A DNA stretch of 36,487 nt from contig DCJV01000105.1 in assembly GCA_002320555.1 (NCBI GenBank), positions 4,968 through 41,454 on the forward strand. The letters are read 5' to 3'. The notes beneath the pieces are model-generated. The model saw only the letters and a program-made list of their open reading frames with translations. It searched no databases and had not been told where the DNA came from. Made by a program: the position numbers and the translations under genes. The first letter of the stretch is position 1. Every line of letters starts with the position of its first letter. The DNA comes from Ruminococcaceae bacterium UBA1691 (GTDB lineage Bacteria > Bacillota > Clostridia > Oscillospirales > Acutalibacteraceae). Of this stretch, positions 1-8,158 are shown piece by piece.

Positions 1-594
1 ATGGGCCGCAGCGAAAACAGCCGAAACCGCATTTTTGTAGAGGAGGAGGGGGGGCTTCGGACGGAAGCCTTCGATCCAGCCAAGCTCAAGGATCCGAGCC
101 TCGTCATCTATTGGCCGGTACGCAAGCTGGGCAGGACGACCATCGTGACCAACGGCGACCAGACCGACACGATCTATGAATTTCTGGCGGCGGAAAAAAC
201 GTTTGAAGAGGCATTGCGTATGCGCACCTTTGAGCCCGACCCGCCGATTCTGACCCCGCGCATTTCCGGCCTTGTGCATAAGGATGGCAGCTACCGCCTT
301 TCCATCCTGAAAAGCGCGAATGGCAATGCGGATTCCGTTCAGCGCTTTTTTTATGAATATCCCCAGCCGGTAGCGGGAGAGGGGCATTTTATCCATACCT
401 ACCTCGGCGACGGCGATCCGGTTCCATCCTTTGAGGGAGAGCCTGAAAACGTGATGATCGAAGGGGATATCGATTCTTTTACAAAACTTGTATGGGATCA
501 TCTCAACGAGGCAAATAAAGTTTCACTTTTTGTACGGTTTATCGACCTTGCGGACGGCTCGGAAGAGACCCGTGTGGTCAATAAAAACAGTTAA
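1..594 (+). CDS. purO: IMP cyclohydrolase, PurO type (5' partial)
   Basis: Closes the inosine ring from FAICAR to IMP, the last step of de novo purine synthesis. The protein belongs to the stand-alone IMP cyclohydrolase family first known from archaea, not to the N-terminal domain of bacterial PurH. Recognisable stretches are MGRSENSRNR at the start, then TNGDQTDTIYE, TPRISG, FFYEYPQP, GEGHFIHTY and SFEGEP. The ATG at base 1 is very likely an internal methionine: bacterial members usually carry about 30-40 more residues before this motif, so the gene is cut by the window edge. It sits just upstream of a PurH that consists of the transformylase domain only, which supplies the complementary activity. 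Family call is strong; the symbol follows archaeal usage. Confidence 0.85.
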   Translation: MGRSENSRNRIFVEEEGGLRTEAFDPAKLKDPSLVIYWPVRKLGRTTIVTNGDQTDTIYEFLAAEKTFEEALRMRTFEPDPPILTPRISGLVHKDGSYRLSILKSANGNADSVQRFFYEYPQPVAGEGHFIHTYLGDGDPVPSFEGEPENVMIEGDIDSFTKLVWDHLNEANKVSLFVRFIDLADGSEETRVVNKNS

Positions 595-687
595 CAGGAA
601 GTTTTATCGCAGGAAAAGGATGGTTATAGGCTTCAAAGAAAAGCAGAGCCTTTTCTTTGAAATACTTTTGAAAGGATGGTCATCATC

Positions 688-1866
688 ATGGCGAACGAGC
701 TCTTGCTCAAATACGGCTGCAATCCCAACCAGAAGCCGTCTCGTATTTTTATGAAGAACGGTGGGGACCTGCCGATCGAAGTCTTAAACGGCAAACCGGG
801 CTATATTAATTTTCTCGACGCATTCAATAGCTGGCAACTGGTCTGTGAGCTGAAGGCGGCGACAAATCTTCCAAGCGCTGCCTCCTTCAAGCATGTCAGC
901 CCCGCGGGTGCAGCGGTCGGCCTGCCCTTAAGCGATACACTCAAGAAAATTTATTTTGTAGACGATCTGGAGCTTTCGCCCCTTGCCAACGCCTATGCGC
1001 GCGCGCGCGGCGCGGACCGGATGTCCTCCTACGGGGACTGGATCGCTCTGTCGGAAATCTGCGACGTACCCACGGCGAAGCTTATTGCCCGCGAAGTGTC
1101 CGATGGCGTGATCGCTCCTGGCTACGAGCCCGAAGCGCTTGAAATCCTGAAGGGAAAACGCAAGGGTGGGTATAATATTGTGAAAATTGACCCCGCTTAC
1201 CGTCCTGCGCCGGTGGAGCATAAAGATGTGTTCGGCGTTACCTTTGAGCAGGGGCGCAATGAGCTTCCTATCAATGAGGCGTTGCTTGGAAACGTCGTCA
1301 CAGAGAATAAGATGCTCCCTGCCCAGGCAAAGCGTGACCTGATCATTTCGTTGATTACGCTGAAATATACGCAGTCGAATTCTGTCTGCTATGTTAAGGA
1401 TGGGCAGGCCATCGGCGTGGGCGCAGGCCAGCAGTCCCGCGTGCACTGCACGAGGCTTGCCGGCAATAAGGCGGACAACTGGTACCTACGCCAGCATCCG
1501 AAAGTGCTCGCGCTTCCCTTTGTGGAAAATATTCGCCGCCCGGATCGCGACAATACGATCGATGTCTATATCTCCGACGATTATATGGACGTCCTGGCGG
1601 ACGGCGTATGGGAGCAGTTCTTCACGGTGAAGCCTGAGCCGCTCACCCGAGAGGAGCGGCAGGAATGGCTGAAAACGCTCGATGGCGTGTCGCTCGGTTC
1701 GGACGCGTTCTTCCCGTTTGGCGACAATATCGAGCGTGCGCACCGCAGCGGCGTGCAGTATATCGCTCAGCCCGGCGGCTCGATCCGTGACGATAACGTG
1801 ATCGACACCTGCAACCGCTTTGGCATGGCGATGGCATTCACGGGCATCCGCCTGTTCCACCATTAA
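688..1866 (+). CDS. purH: AICAR transformylase (PurH transformylase domain only)
   Basis: Transfers a formyl group from 10-formyl-tetrahydrofolate to AICAR, giving FAICAR, in the cytoplasm. The 392-residue protein has only the C-terminal half of classical PurH; the cyclohydrolase half is replaced by the separate upstream gene. Visible motifs are LKYGCNPNQKP at the start, SFKHVSPAGAA (the Lys-His pair of the folate/AICAR site), ARGADRMSSYGDW, a Q-N-S sequence near TLKYTQSNSV, and the closing SDAFFPFGDNIE and QPGGSIRDD segments. The ATG at 688 is preferred because AAAGGA at 671-676 lies 11 bases upstream, whereas the in-frame ATG at 676 overlaps that ribosome site. It is part of the purine operon with the gene before it and purD after it. 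Confidence 0.93.
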   Translation: MANELLLKYGCNPNQKPSRIFMKNGGDLPIEVLNGKPGYINFLDAFNSWQLVCELKAATNLPSAASFKHVSPAGAAVGLPLSDTLKKIYFVDDLELSPLANAYARARGADRMSSYGDWIALSEICDVPTAKLIAREVSDGVIAPGYEPEALEILKGKRKGGYNIVKIDPAYRPAPVEHKDVFGVTFEQGRNELPINEALLGNVVTENKMLPAQAKRDLIISLITLKYTQSNSVCYVKDGQAIGVGAGQQSRVHCTRLAGNKADNWYLRQHPKVLALPFVENIRRPDRDNTIDVYISDDYMDVLADGVWEQFFTVKPEPLTREERQEWLKTLDGVSLGSDAFFPFGDNIERAHRSGVQYIAQPGGSIRDDNVIDTCNRFGMAMAFTGIRLFHH

Positions 1867-1884
1867 AAACAAGCTGTTTCAAGG

Positions 1885-1913
1885 CTCCAGATACCGTTTT
1901 CCGGTATCTGGAG
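1885..1913 (+). other. 11-bp stem-loop between purH and purD
   Basis: CTCCAGATACC (1885-1895) and GGTATCTGGAG (1903-1913) form a perfect 11-bp stem around a 7-base loop. No T-tract follows on either strand, so it does not look like an efficient intrinsic terminator. It may stabilise or process the purine operon transcript. Confidence 0.5.
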
Positions 1914-1965
1914 TTCGTCGACTGAAAAGCAATTTGAACCTATTCATTATGCAGGAGGAAATACG

Positions 1966-3228
1966 ATGAAACTTCTGATGATCGGCGGCGGCGGGCGCGA
2001 GCATGCGCTCATCCGTAAGCTAAAGGAAAGCCCGCGCGTGGAAACAATTTACTGCGCGCCCGGCAACGGCGGCATTTCCCGCGACGCCCAGTGCGTTGCA
2101 ATCTCTGCGATGGATATCGACAGCGTTGTCGCATTCAGCAAAGAGAATCAAATAGATCTCGTCTTTGTCGCGCCGGACGACCCACTGGCGGCGGGCATGG
2201 TGGACGCGCTTGAGGCGGCGGGCATCCGCGCCTTCGGCCCGTCTAAATTGGCGGCGGAAATCGAAAGCAGTAAGGTCTTCTCGAAAAATCTGATGAAAAA
2301 ATATGGCATTCCCACCGCGCGCTACGAAGTCTTCGACGCGCCGGAAACAGCACTCTCCTATATTCTGGAACAGAATGCCTGGCCCGCCGTGATCAAGGCG
2401 GACGGTCTCGCGCTCGGCAAGGGCGTCGTCATCGCGCAGAACGAGGCGGAGGCAAGGGATGCCCTGCACTCGATGATGGAGGATAAAATCTTCGGCGAGT
2501 CTGGCAGCCGCGTGGTCGTCGAGGAGTTCCTGACCGGCCCGGAGGTCTCCGTACTGGCCTTTACAGATGGCGAGACGGTGAGACCGATGGTGTCCTCTAT
2601 GGACCATAAGCGCGCCTACGATGGTGACAAGGGACCCAATACGGGCGGTATGGGCACGATCAGCCCCAATCCCTATTACACGGCGGAGATTGCAAAGCGC
2701 TGTATGGAGGAAATCTTCCTGCCAACCGTCCGCGCAATGCAGCAGGAGGGGAGGCCCTTCAAGGGTTGCCTCTATTTTGGCCTGATGCTGACGCCTAATG
2801 GGCCCAAAGTCATCGAATACAATTCACGCTTCGGCGATCCGGAGACGCAGGTCGTCCTGCCCCGGCTGAAAACGCCGTTGATCGAGATCGTCGAGGCAGT
2901 GGTAAATGGTACGCTTGCGCAGCAGGAGATCGAATGGGAGGATAATGCCTGCGCCTGCGTCGTCATGGCGTCTGGCGGCTATCCAAAATCTTATCCGAAG
3001 GGCCTGGAGATCACAGGCCTGGACGACAATGGGCAGATCCCCGGCGTCACGGTTTATCACGCGGGTACCTCCTACAAAGATGGAAAATTTTTTACGGCGG
3101 GCGGCCGTGTGCTCGGTGTCACAGCGTGCGGTAATACGCTCGCAGCAGCGCTGCAAAAGGCCTACGACGGTGTGCATCGCATCCATTTCGAGGGCGCGCA
3201 TTATCGTAAGGATATTGGACACAAATAG
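1966..3228 (+). CDS. purD: Phosphoribosylamine-glycine ligase
   Basis: ATP-dependent ligation of glycine to 5-phosphoribosylamine, the second step of purine synthesis. The 420-residue length is normal for the family. The N-terminal Rossmann-like motif IGGGGREHAL, the ATP-grasp segments (PAVIKADGLALGKGV, GSRVVVEEFLTGPEVS), the glycine-rich GPNTGGMG loop and the metal-binding stretch FGDPETQVVLPRL are all present. AGGAGG at 1952-1957 sits 8 bases before the ATG. It is separated from purH by about 100 bases that contain a stem-loop, and is probably in the same operon. Confidence 0.97.
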   Translation: MKLLMIGGGGREHALIRKLKESPRVETIYCAPGNGGISRDAQCVAISAMDIDSVVAFSKENQIDLVFVAPDDPLAAGMVDALEAAGIRAFGPSKLAAEIESSKVFSKNLMKKYGIPTARYEVFDAPETALSYILEQNAWPAVIKADGLALGKGVVIAQNEAEARDALHSMMEDKIFGESGSRVVVEEFLTGPEVSVLAFTDGETVRPMVSSMDHKRAYDGDKGPNTGGMGTISPNPYYTAEIAKRCMEEIFLPTVRAMQQEGRPFKGCLYFGLMLTPNGPKVIEYNSRFGDPETQVVLPRLKTPLIEIVEAVVNGTLAQQEIEWEDNACACVVMASGGYPKSYPKGLEITGLDDNGQIPGVTVYHAGTSYKDGKFFTAGGRVLGVTACGNTLAAALQKAYDGVHRIHFEGAHYRKDIGHK

Positions 3229-3376
3229 TTCATAAATTGTTTACAGAAAGCAACAGTATTTTTGTTCGTTTTTCGGTAAGCTGAGAAGTAGTATTCTGCG
3301 GAGATAAGCGACACTGTGTATAAAAACGCAATTAAAAACCCGCAGCTGCCTCCAGTATTTGAAAGCGGTGAGAGAG

Positions 3377-4984
3377 TTGGAAAAATTCAAAGCACTTTCC
3401 AAGGGGAAGAAAACGGCTGTGATTGTAGGCGCGGTTGCCGTTGTGATTGCAGTGGCACTGTTGATCTATTTTCTAGTCCGGCCTGAGCCGGGTACACCCG
3501 TGACGCTCGTCAGCGTGCAGCAGGGCGACATTCAGCAGGAGCTGATCGCCACCGGGACGGTCGAATCCGACAATCAGACGAATTTCAGCCTGCTCGAGGG
3601 GACAAAGGTTCTCTCTGTCAATGTAAAGGTCGGCGACCACGTCAAAAAAGGAGACGTGCTGGCGACCTTCGATGCGTCCTCCCTGTCTGGCAAGCTCAGC
3701 GAGCGGCGCACAGCATATAACGAGGCGCTCAAGACCTACAACAATTCCATGACGGCGGCGAGTGAGGCGAAAACCAAGCTGCCGCAGGTCAATAAGGAGA
3801 TCAAGGAGCTCGAAGCGAAGATCGAGAAGCTCACAAAGGAAGCAAATGCGAATAAGGCGACGCAGACCACCACCTCTGCGCAGAAGGAGACGACCGAGGC
3901 CACAACCACACCGAACACGCTGCAAGGCCAGATTCACATGATTATCGATAAGTTGCCCGGGGCCAACGGGTCGGCTGCCCAGATCCAGAAGCTGATGGAA
4001 CAGCTCACCCAGATGGCCAACAACGGCTTCGATATGTCGGCGCTGGCGGGCTCCTCTTCGACGGAGCTCATTCAGGCGCAGATGGATCTCGCCCAGCTCA
4101 AGATTCAGAAAACGACTCTAGAAGCCCAGCAAAGCAATACGCTTTCCAGCACTTATAAGCTGGTGGTCGACGCGAGCAAAAAGTCGCTCGATGAGATGGA
4201 ATCAATGATTGCTAGCCTAAAAAGCGGCTGGGTTGCGCAGGATGACGGCGTCGTCACGGCGGTCAATATCAAGGCGGGCGAGACTTATCAGGGCGGCGGC
4301 GCCTCCTCGTCCTCCAGCTCTCTGGACATGTCCGCGATTCTGAAGGCTATTTCCGGCGGTACGGATATCAACAGCCTGCTCAACACGCTCACGTCCCTTG
4401 GGACGGGTGCGAATGTCGGTATGACCGTGGAGAATTACGGCCAGTTTTACGCATCCTTTTCGCTCGATAAATACGACGTGCTCAAGGTAAAGACCGGAAT
4501 GCCGGCTATGATTACCACGGCAAGCGGCAAGTTGGACGGTGAGGTTACTTTCATCAGTCCGGTGGCATCTTCGGGCAGCGGGCTCGACCTGAGTTCTCTT
4601 GCGGGTTCTTTAACCGGCGTTGGAACCTCCAGCAGCATTCCTGCGAAGGTAAAGATCAATAACCCGGACGCCAGCGTCATCATCGGCGTGGACGTGGACG
4701 TCTCCATCCAGACGGACGAAGCGAAGGGCGCAACGCTCATTCCGCTGGAATCCCTGATGGTTGAAGAAGGTCAAAAATACGTCTTTGTTTATAATAAAGA
4801 TGAGAAGACCGTGTCGAAAAAGAAGGTGGAAACGGGGCTTGTCTCCGATACAATGTATCAAATCATTTCCGGCGTTTCTGTGGGAGACCAGATCGTTAAG
4901 AGCCCGTCCAAGACTCTGGTGGACGGCGCGCGCGTGACAATACAAGAAGAGGGTGAGAGCGTCTCCTCCTCCCAAAACATTTAG
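3377..4984 (+). CDS. MacA-like membrane fusion / adaptor protein of an ABC exporter
   Basis: Adaptor (HlyD/RND-MFP family) that normally couples a MacB-type permease to extracellular export. A short basic N-terminus and a membrane segment (about residues 14-37) are followed by a lipoyl-like half domain (KVGDHVKKGDVLATFD), a long coiled-coil region rich in K/E/Q (roughly 95-280, interrupted by a T/N-rich stretch), the second lipoyl half (DGVVTAVNIKAGE) and beta-barrel domains with Ser/Gly-rich inserts. The family's C-terminal signature is visible near IPLESLMVEEGQKYVFV. Possible in-frame starts are TTG 3359, GTG 3368 and TTG 3377. TTG 3377 is preferred because a GGTGAG-like ribosome site precedes it, but this is uncertain. 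The permease follows after 17 bases. At 535 residues it is longer than typical MacA, because of the inserts. No ATPase lies next to it. Confidence 0.85.
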   Translation: MEKFKALSKGKKTAVIVGAVAVVIAVALLIYFLVRPEPGTPVTLVSVQQGDIQQELIATGTVESDNQTNFSLLEGTKVLSVNVKVGDHVKKGDVLATFDASSLSGKLSERRTAYNEALKTYNNSMTAASEAKTKLPQVNKEIKELEAKIEKLTKEANANKATQTTTSAQKETTEATTTPNTLQGQIHMIIDKLPGANGSAAQIQKLMEQLTQMANNGFDMSALAGSSSTELIQAQMDLAQLKIQKTTLEAQQSNTLSSTYKLVVDASKKSLDEMESMIASLKSGWVAQDDGVVTAVNIKAGETYQGGGASSSSSSLDMSAILKAISGGTDINSLLNTLTSLGTGANVGMTVENYGQFYASFSLDKYDVLKVKTGMPAMITTASGKLDGEVTFISPVASSGSGLDLSSLAGSLTGVGTSSSIPAKVKINNPDASVIIGVDVDVSIQTDEAKGATLIPLESLMVEEGQKYVFVYNKDEKTVSKKKVETGLVSDTMYQIISGVSVGDQIVKSPSKTLVDGARVTIQEEGESVSSSQNI

Positions 4985-5001
4985 GGCGGAGGCGGTAGGC
5001 T

Positions 5002-6246
5002 TTGAATATCAAGGAAAATATCCGGATTGCGATTTTCAGCATCCGCACCAATCTCTTGCGGTCCCTGCTCACGATGCTCGGTATCATCATCGGCGTCGCC
5101 TCTGTCATTGCGATTATCACGGTTGGCAACGGCGGGCGGGACTATATCGTGGGAATGATTCAGGATATGGGCCAGAGCGCGATCACCATTCAGGTCAATC
5201 AGAAAAACACTTCTTCCAGCGACTATATCACAGACGAAGATCTCAAGGCGATGAAAGGGCAGGATAGTATCGACTATGTCTCTCCCTTTATGCTCGGTAT
5301 GGGGACTTTCCGCGCTGGGAGTGAAAGCGGCATGTGCTTCCCCGTGGGCTGCTCCCCAGATATGGAGCAGATTTCGAAGCTGTCTGCAAGCTATGGGCGA
5401 ATGTTCACCGAGGAAGAGTATGTCGCGGCGCGCAATGTGTGCGTCATCGACGGCATGAGTGCGAAAAGTTTGTACGGCTATGAAAACGTCGTCGGCGAAT
5501 ATATCGAAGTAACGGTCAATGATAAAACTGTCAGACTGCGGATCATCGGTGTGATGGATGTTTCCGCCATGATGGGCGGGATGGACAACGAGGCGATGAT
5601 GGAGCAGATGCAGCAGATGAGCAATACCATGGGAAATATGTGCTATGTGGTGGCGCCCGCCCCGGTGGTCGCCTCCCTGATGGGGTCGAGCGGCCGCTAT
5701 AATATGGTCTATCTCTCCGCAAAGGACGAAAAACAGCTCGATGCCGCTGGCAACGCAGCGAAAAATATCCTGCAGGCGCGGCATAATAATTTTGACCGTG
5801 AGGCCTATACTGTGACCAATATGGCCACCTATATTGAACTGCTCGACAAGGTCATCAATGTCTTCACTACCTTTATCGCGGCGGTCAGCGCCATTTCCCT
5901 CGTCGTCGGCGGTATCGGCGTTATGAATATCATGTATGTTTCCGTCAGCGAGCGGACACGGGAGATCGGCATCCGCAAGGCGCTCGGTGCGCGGACCCGG
6001 ACGATTTTGTTCCAGTTCCTGACCGAGTCAGTTATTTTGTGCCTGATCGGTGGGATCATCGGAATGATTCTCGGCATATCAGGCGCCGCCGTCGTCTCGT
6101 ACATCATGAATATTCCCATGAGCGTGAAGTTCAGTACGATCCTGATATCGGTCGGCTTCTCGAGCGCGATTGGCATCTTCTTCGGCATTTATCCGGCTCG
6201 TAAGGCTGCGAAGATGCCGCCGATCGAAGCGCTGCGAAGGGATTGA
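5002..6246 (+). CDS. MacB-like ABC transporter permease (FtsX family)
   Basis: Integral membrane half of a mechanotransmission-type ABC exporter. The 414 residues begin with the amphipathic/TM1 segment typical of MacB permeases (LRSLLTMLGIIIGVASVI). A periplasmic-type extracellular domain (about 45-280), rich in methionine near residues 190-215, follows. Three more membrane segments then come, including the hallmark SERTREIGIRKALGA loop and the C-terminal IYPARKAAKMPPIEALR. The start is TTG with GGAGG at 4988-4992. The usual third partner, an ATP-binding protein fused to or beside this permease, is missing here: the adaptor gene lies directly upstream and the next gene is on the other strand. 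Confidence 0.9.
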   Translation: MNIKENIRIAIFSIRTNLLRSLLTMLGIIIGVASVIAIITVGNGGRDYIVGMIQDMGQSAITIQVNQKNTSSSDYITDEDLKAMKGQDSIDYVSPFMLGMGTFRAGSESGMCFPVGCSPDMEQISKLSASYGRMFTEEEYVAARNVCVIDGMSAKSLYGYENVVGEYIEVTVNDKTVRLRIIGVMDVSAMMGGMDNEAMMEQMQQMSNTMGNMCYVVAPAPVVASLMGSSGRYNMVYLSAKDEKQLDAAGNAAKNILQARHNNFDREAYTVTNMATYIELLDKVINVFTTFIAAVSAISLVVGGIGVMNIMYVSVSERTREIGIRKALGARTRTILFQFLTESVILCLIGGIIGMILGISGAAVVSYIMNIPMSVKFSTILISVGFSSAIGIFFGIYPARKAAKMPPIEALRRD

Positions 6247-6353
6247 CCTAAAATGACGGAATATTTGTTTTCAGGAAATCTTGTCATTTCAGTGAATGGT
6301 GTAAATTCTTTTTATCGTATACTGTAAAGACATTTAACATAAATAAACGGAAA

Positions 6354-6394
6354 AAAGCTGCTGCTTTCAATATCTGGCTGAAAGCAGCAGCTTT
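6354..6394 (-). terminator. Intrinsic terminator, best on the minus strand
   Basis: AAAGCTGCTGCTTTCA (6354-6369) pairs perfectly with 6379-6394 (16 bp, 9-base loop). On the minus strand the stem runs into TTTTTT (complement of 6351-6356), a good terminator for the exporter/HAD gene. On the plus strand the tract is only CTTTATA, so it may be weakly bidirectional. Confidence 0.75.
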
Positions 6395-6483
6395 ATAGCA
6401 CCTTTTTACAATTCAATGCAATTTATCTAAGGGTATTTGGCTGAATAAATGGTAATATGATACCTTTCAAGAATAAATGAAGA

Positions 6484-6524
6484 ATGCCGCTTATCATATA
6501 TGGAATATGGTAAGCGGTATTTTT
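6484..6524 (+). terminator. Intrinsic terminator, plus strand
   Basis: ATGCCGCTTATCATAT (6484-6499) pairs with 6505-6520 over 16 positions with two G-U pairs and a 5-base loop, followed by TTTT to 6524. It lies about 240 bases after the permease stop and probably ends that transcript. Confidence 0.65.
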
Positions 6525-6638
6525 AAAGTAATTTTTTATTACGAAGCTTAAGCGAGTAGCAAAGCAAAGGCTATTGCTCCCACATCAGTCAAAGGAATAC
6601 ACATCGCTTTATCATATGAAAAATCCTGCCATTTGCGG

Positions 6639-7991
6639 CTATTCTTTATTTTGCCTTTCGGGCCGCTGCTTATCCGCTTGTTGTTTGCGGCAATAAAACA
6701 GGCGTGAAATGGTTCGAATCATCTGCTCTCCGCTGCCGGTCCGGTAACGGCATGCCTCCTGTACGCTGACATCCGCATTTCCAACGGCATAGCTGTAATC
6801 GGCATGGCGGATTAATGAAAGCTCGTCGAGGCAGTTGGAGAAGACCGTAATACTGCTCGCATTTGAGCGGCTTTTCAGAATATCCGCCGCATCCGCCAGC
6901 GTTGTATGTGCGCTGTAAATCTCCAGAATTGAATAACGCGGATGCGTCCTATCTGCGCGGCGTATGAAGCGCAGTTCGGAAGAAAAAGAAAATGCGGAGA
7001 TTTCCTGACACAGGCGTTCAATCAATGGGTCTGTATCGATAATCATCAGACAGATCGCTTCGTGTCCCTGCGGCAGGCTGGAGCAGACATAGTTTTCATA
7101 ATGGCCGCCGTGCCGGGTGCGGTAAAGGTCTTCCTGCGCTTCATTGGTGAAATTGCTGTAATAAATATGAAGAACGTCATGGATCACGGCTTTTACAAAG
7201 CAGTTAACCTCCCTCTGTGCAAAAAGCGCCTGCAAACAGTCTGTAATTGGACGCGGAATCGTTTTGCAGTAGGCGTAGGTATTGCTTGGAATATGATATA
7301 GCGTGGCTCCATTCATTGCAATGATGGGTAGGGAAAACGGGATGTCTCCGATCAGCGGCAGAAAGGAGGCCGGTGATCGGTCGGTTACGGCTGTGATCCG
7401 CGCGCCCTGATGGAGCAGATGAGTGAGCCGGATTTTCGAAAAGGAGCTGATCGTTTTCCCTTTTTCCCAAAGCACACCGTCCAAACCGGTGATAAAAAGC
7501 GTATTCTTATCCTTTTTCCGCGGCAACCGGGCCGCGTTTACCGTGAGGGAGACAGCGATGCCGATGAGCGTATCGATAATACGGTTGAGGGCAAACAGAT
7601 AGGGATTCACGTCCGCTCCGTGCGAAATGGTAACGCTTAAGAATACTACGCATGTGATATAGGAAGCTGAGGTCTTTTTTAGGATTACCGTGAGGTAGAT
7701 CAGGACAATCACACAGAGAGACACAATGAAATATTGCACAACGGGCATATTTTTTGGAAGCCATGCCCGTTCTGCAAGTAAAACGAGCATGCCGAACAGG
7801 CCGCCGATAAAGGTGCCGATGCTGCGGTTGAGCGCGACCTTCACACTGTTTGAGACAAAGGGCTGCATGCAGAGGATGGCGGCAATTGCGGAATAAAACG
7901 GGATGCCCTGGTGATTTCGCAGCAGATCGATGAGAAAACATAAAAAAACCGCGATTGCGGTTTTAATGATACGCATACCGATTTTGGGCAT
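6639..7991 (-). CDS. Aromatic-acid-exporter-like membrane domain fused to a degenerate HAD domain
   Basis: Residues 1-155 resemble the N-terminal membrane domain of aromatic acid exporter / FUSC proteins, with hydrophobic helices and motifs like QPFVSNSVKVALNRSIGTFIGG. A basic linker (RLPRKKDK) leads to a Cof-type HAD fold (about 163-430), recognisable from TGLDGVLW, MNGATLY and the end motif YAVGNADVSVQEA. The HAD catalytic residues are changed. The first Asp of DxD is Gly169 (codon at 7485-7487), the following Thr is Val173, the expected motif III Lys is probably Leu365, and GDGxND reads SNCLDE (385-390). A Thr at motif II (203) remains. Phosphatase activity is therefore unlikely; a sensor or structural role is inferred. 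The start ATG has AAGGAT 11 bases upstream. It may be co-transcribed with the glycosyltransferase 167 bases upstream. Confidence 0.8.
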   Translation of the reverse strand: MPKIGMRIIKTAIAVFLCFLIDLLRNHQGIPFYSAIAAILCMQPFVSNSVKVALNRSIGTFIGGLFGMLVLLAERAWLPKNMPVVQYFIVSLCVIVLIYLTVILKKTSASYITCVVFLSVTISHGADVNPYLFALNRIIDTLIGIAVSLTVNAARLPRKKDKNTLFITGLDGVLWEKGKTISSFSKIRLTHLLHQGARITAVTDRSPASFLPLIGDIPFSLPIIAMNGATLYHIPSNTYAYCKTIPRPITDCLQALFAQREVNCFVKAVIHDVLHIYYSNFTNEAQEDLYRTRHGGHYENYVCSSLPQGHEAICLMIIDTDPLIERLCQEISAFSFSSELRFIRRADRTHPRYSILEIYSAHTTLADAADILKSRSNASSITVFSNCLDELSLIRHADYSYAVGNADVSVQEACRYRTGSGEQMIRTISRLFYCRKQQADKQRPERQNKE

Positions 7992-8158
7992 AACAATTCA
8001 AATCCTTACTTCACTGTAATATGATATAGGACGACGATGCACTTCTCACGCCTCGCTTCCGTCAGCGCCCAGCGCAGCCGGTTACGAAGCCGATCAGAAA
8101 CCGTGCTTTTTTGTGCACTTTTTCTTCTCTTGGACTTGATCGACAAGTGGAGCAGTCA

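Larger units (their letters stand above)
6247..6638. other. Convergent intergenic region with two terminator hairpins
   Basis: No coding signal was seen in this stretch. It lies between the plus-strand permease and the minus-strand exporter/HAD gene and holds two strong hairpins, listed separately. The rest is AT-rich with no recognisable RNA gene. Confidence 0.6.

Noticed and set aside
3229..3376. Promoter for the MacA-like gene
   Set aside because: TTTACA and TATTCT boxes are present, but not with usable spacing to partners.
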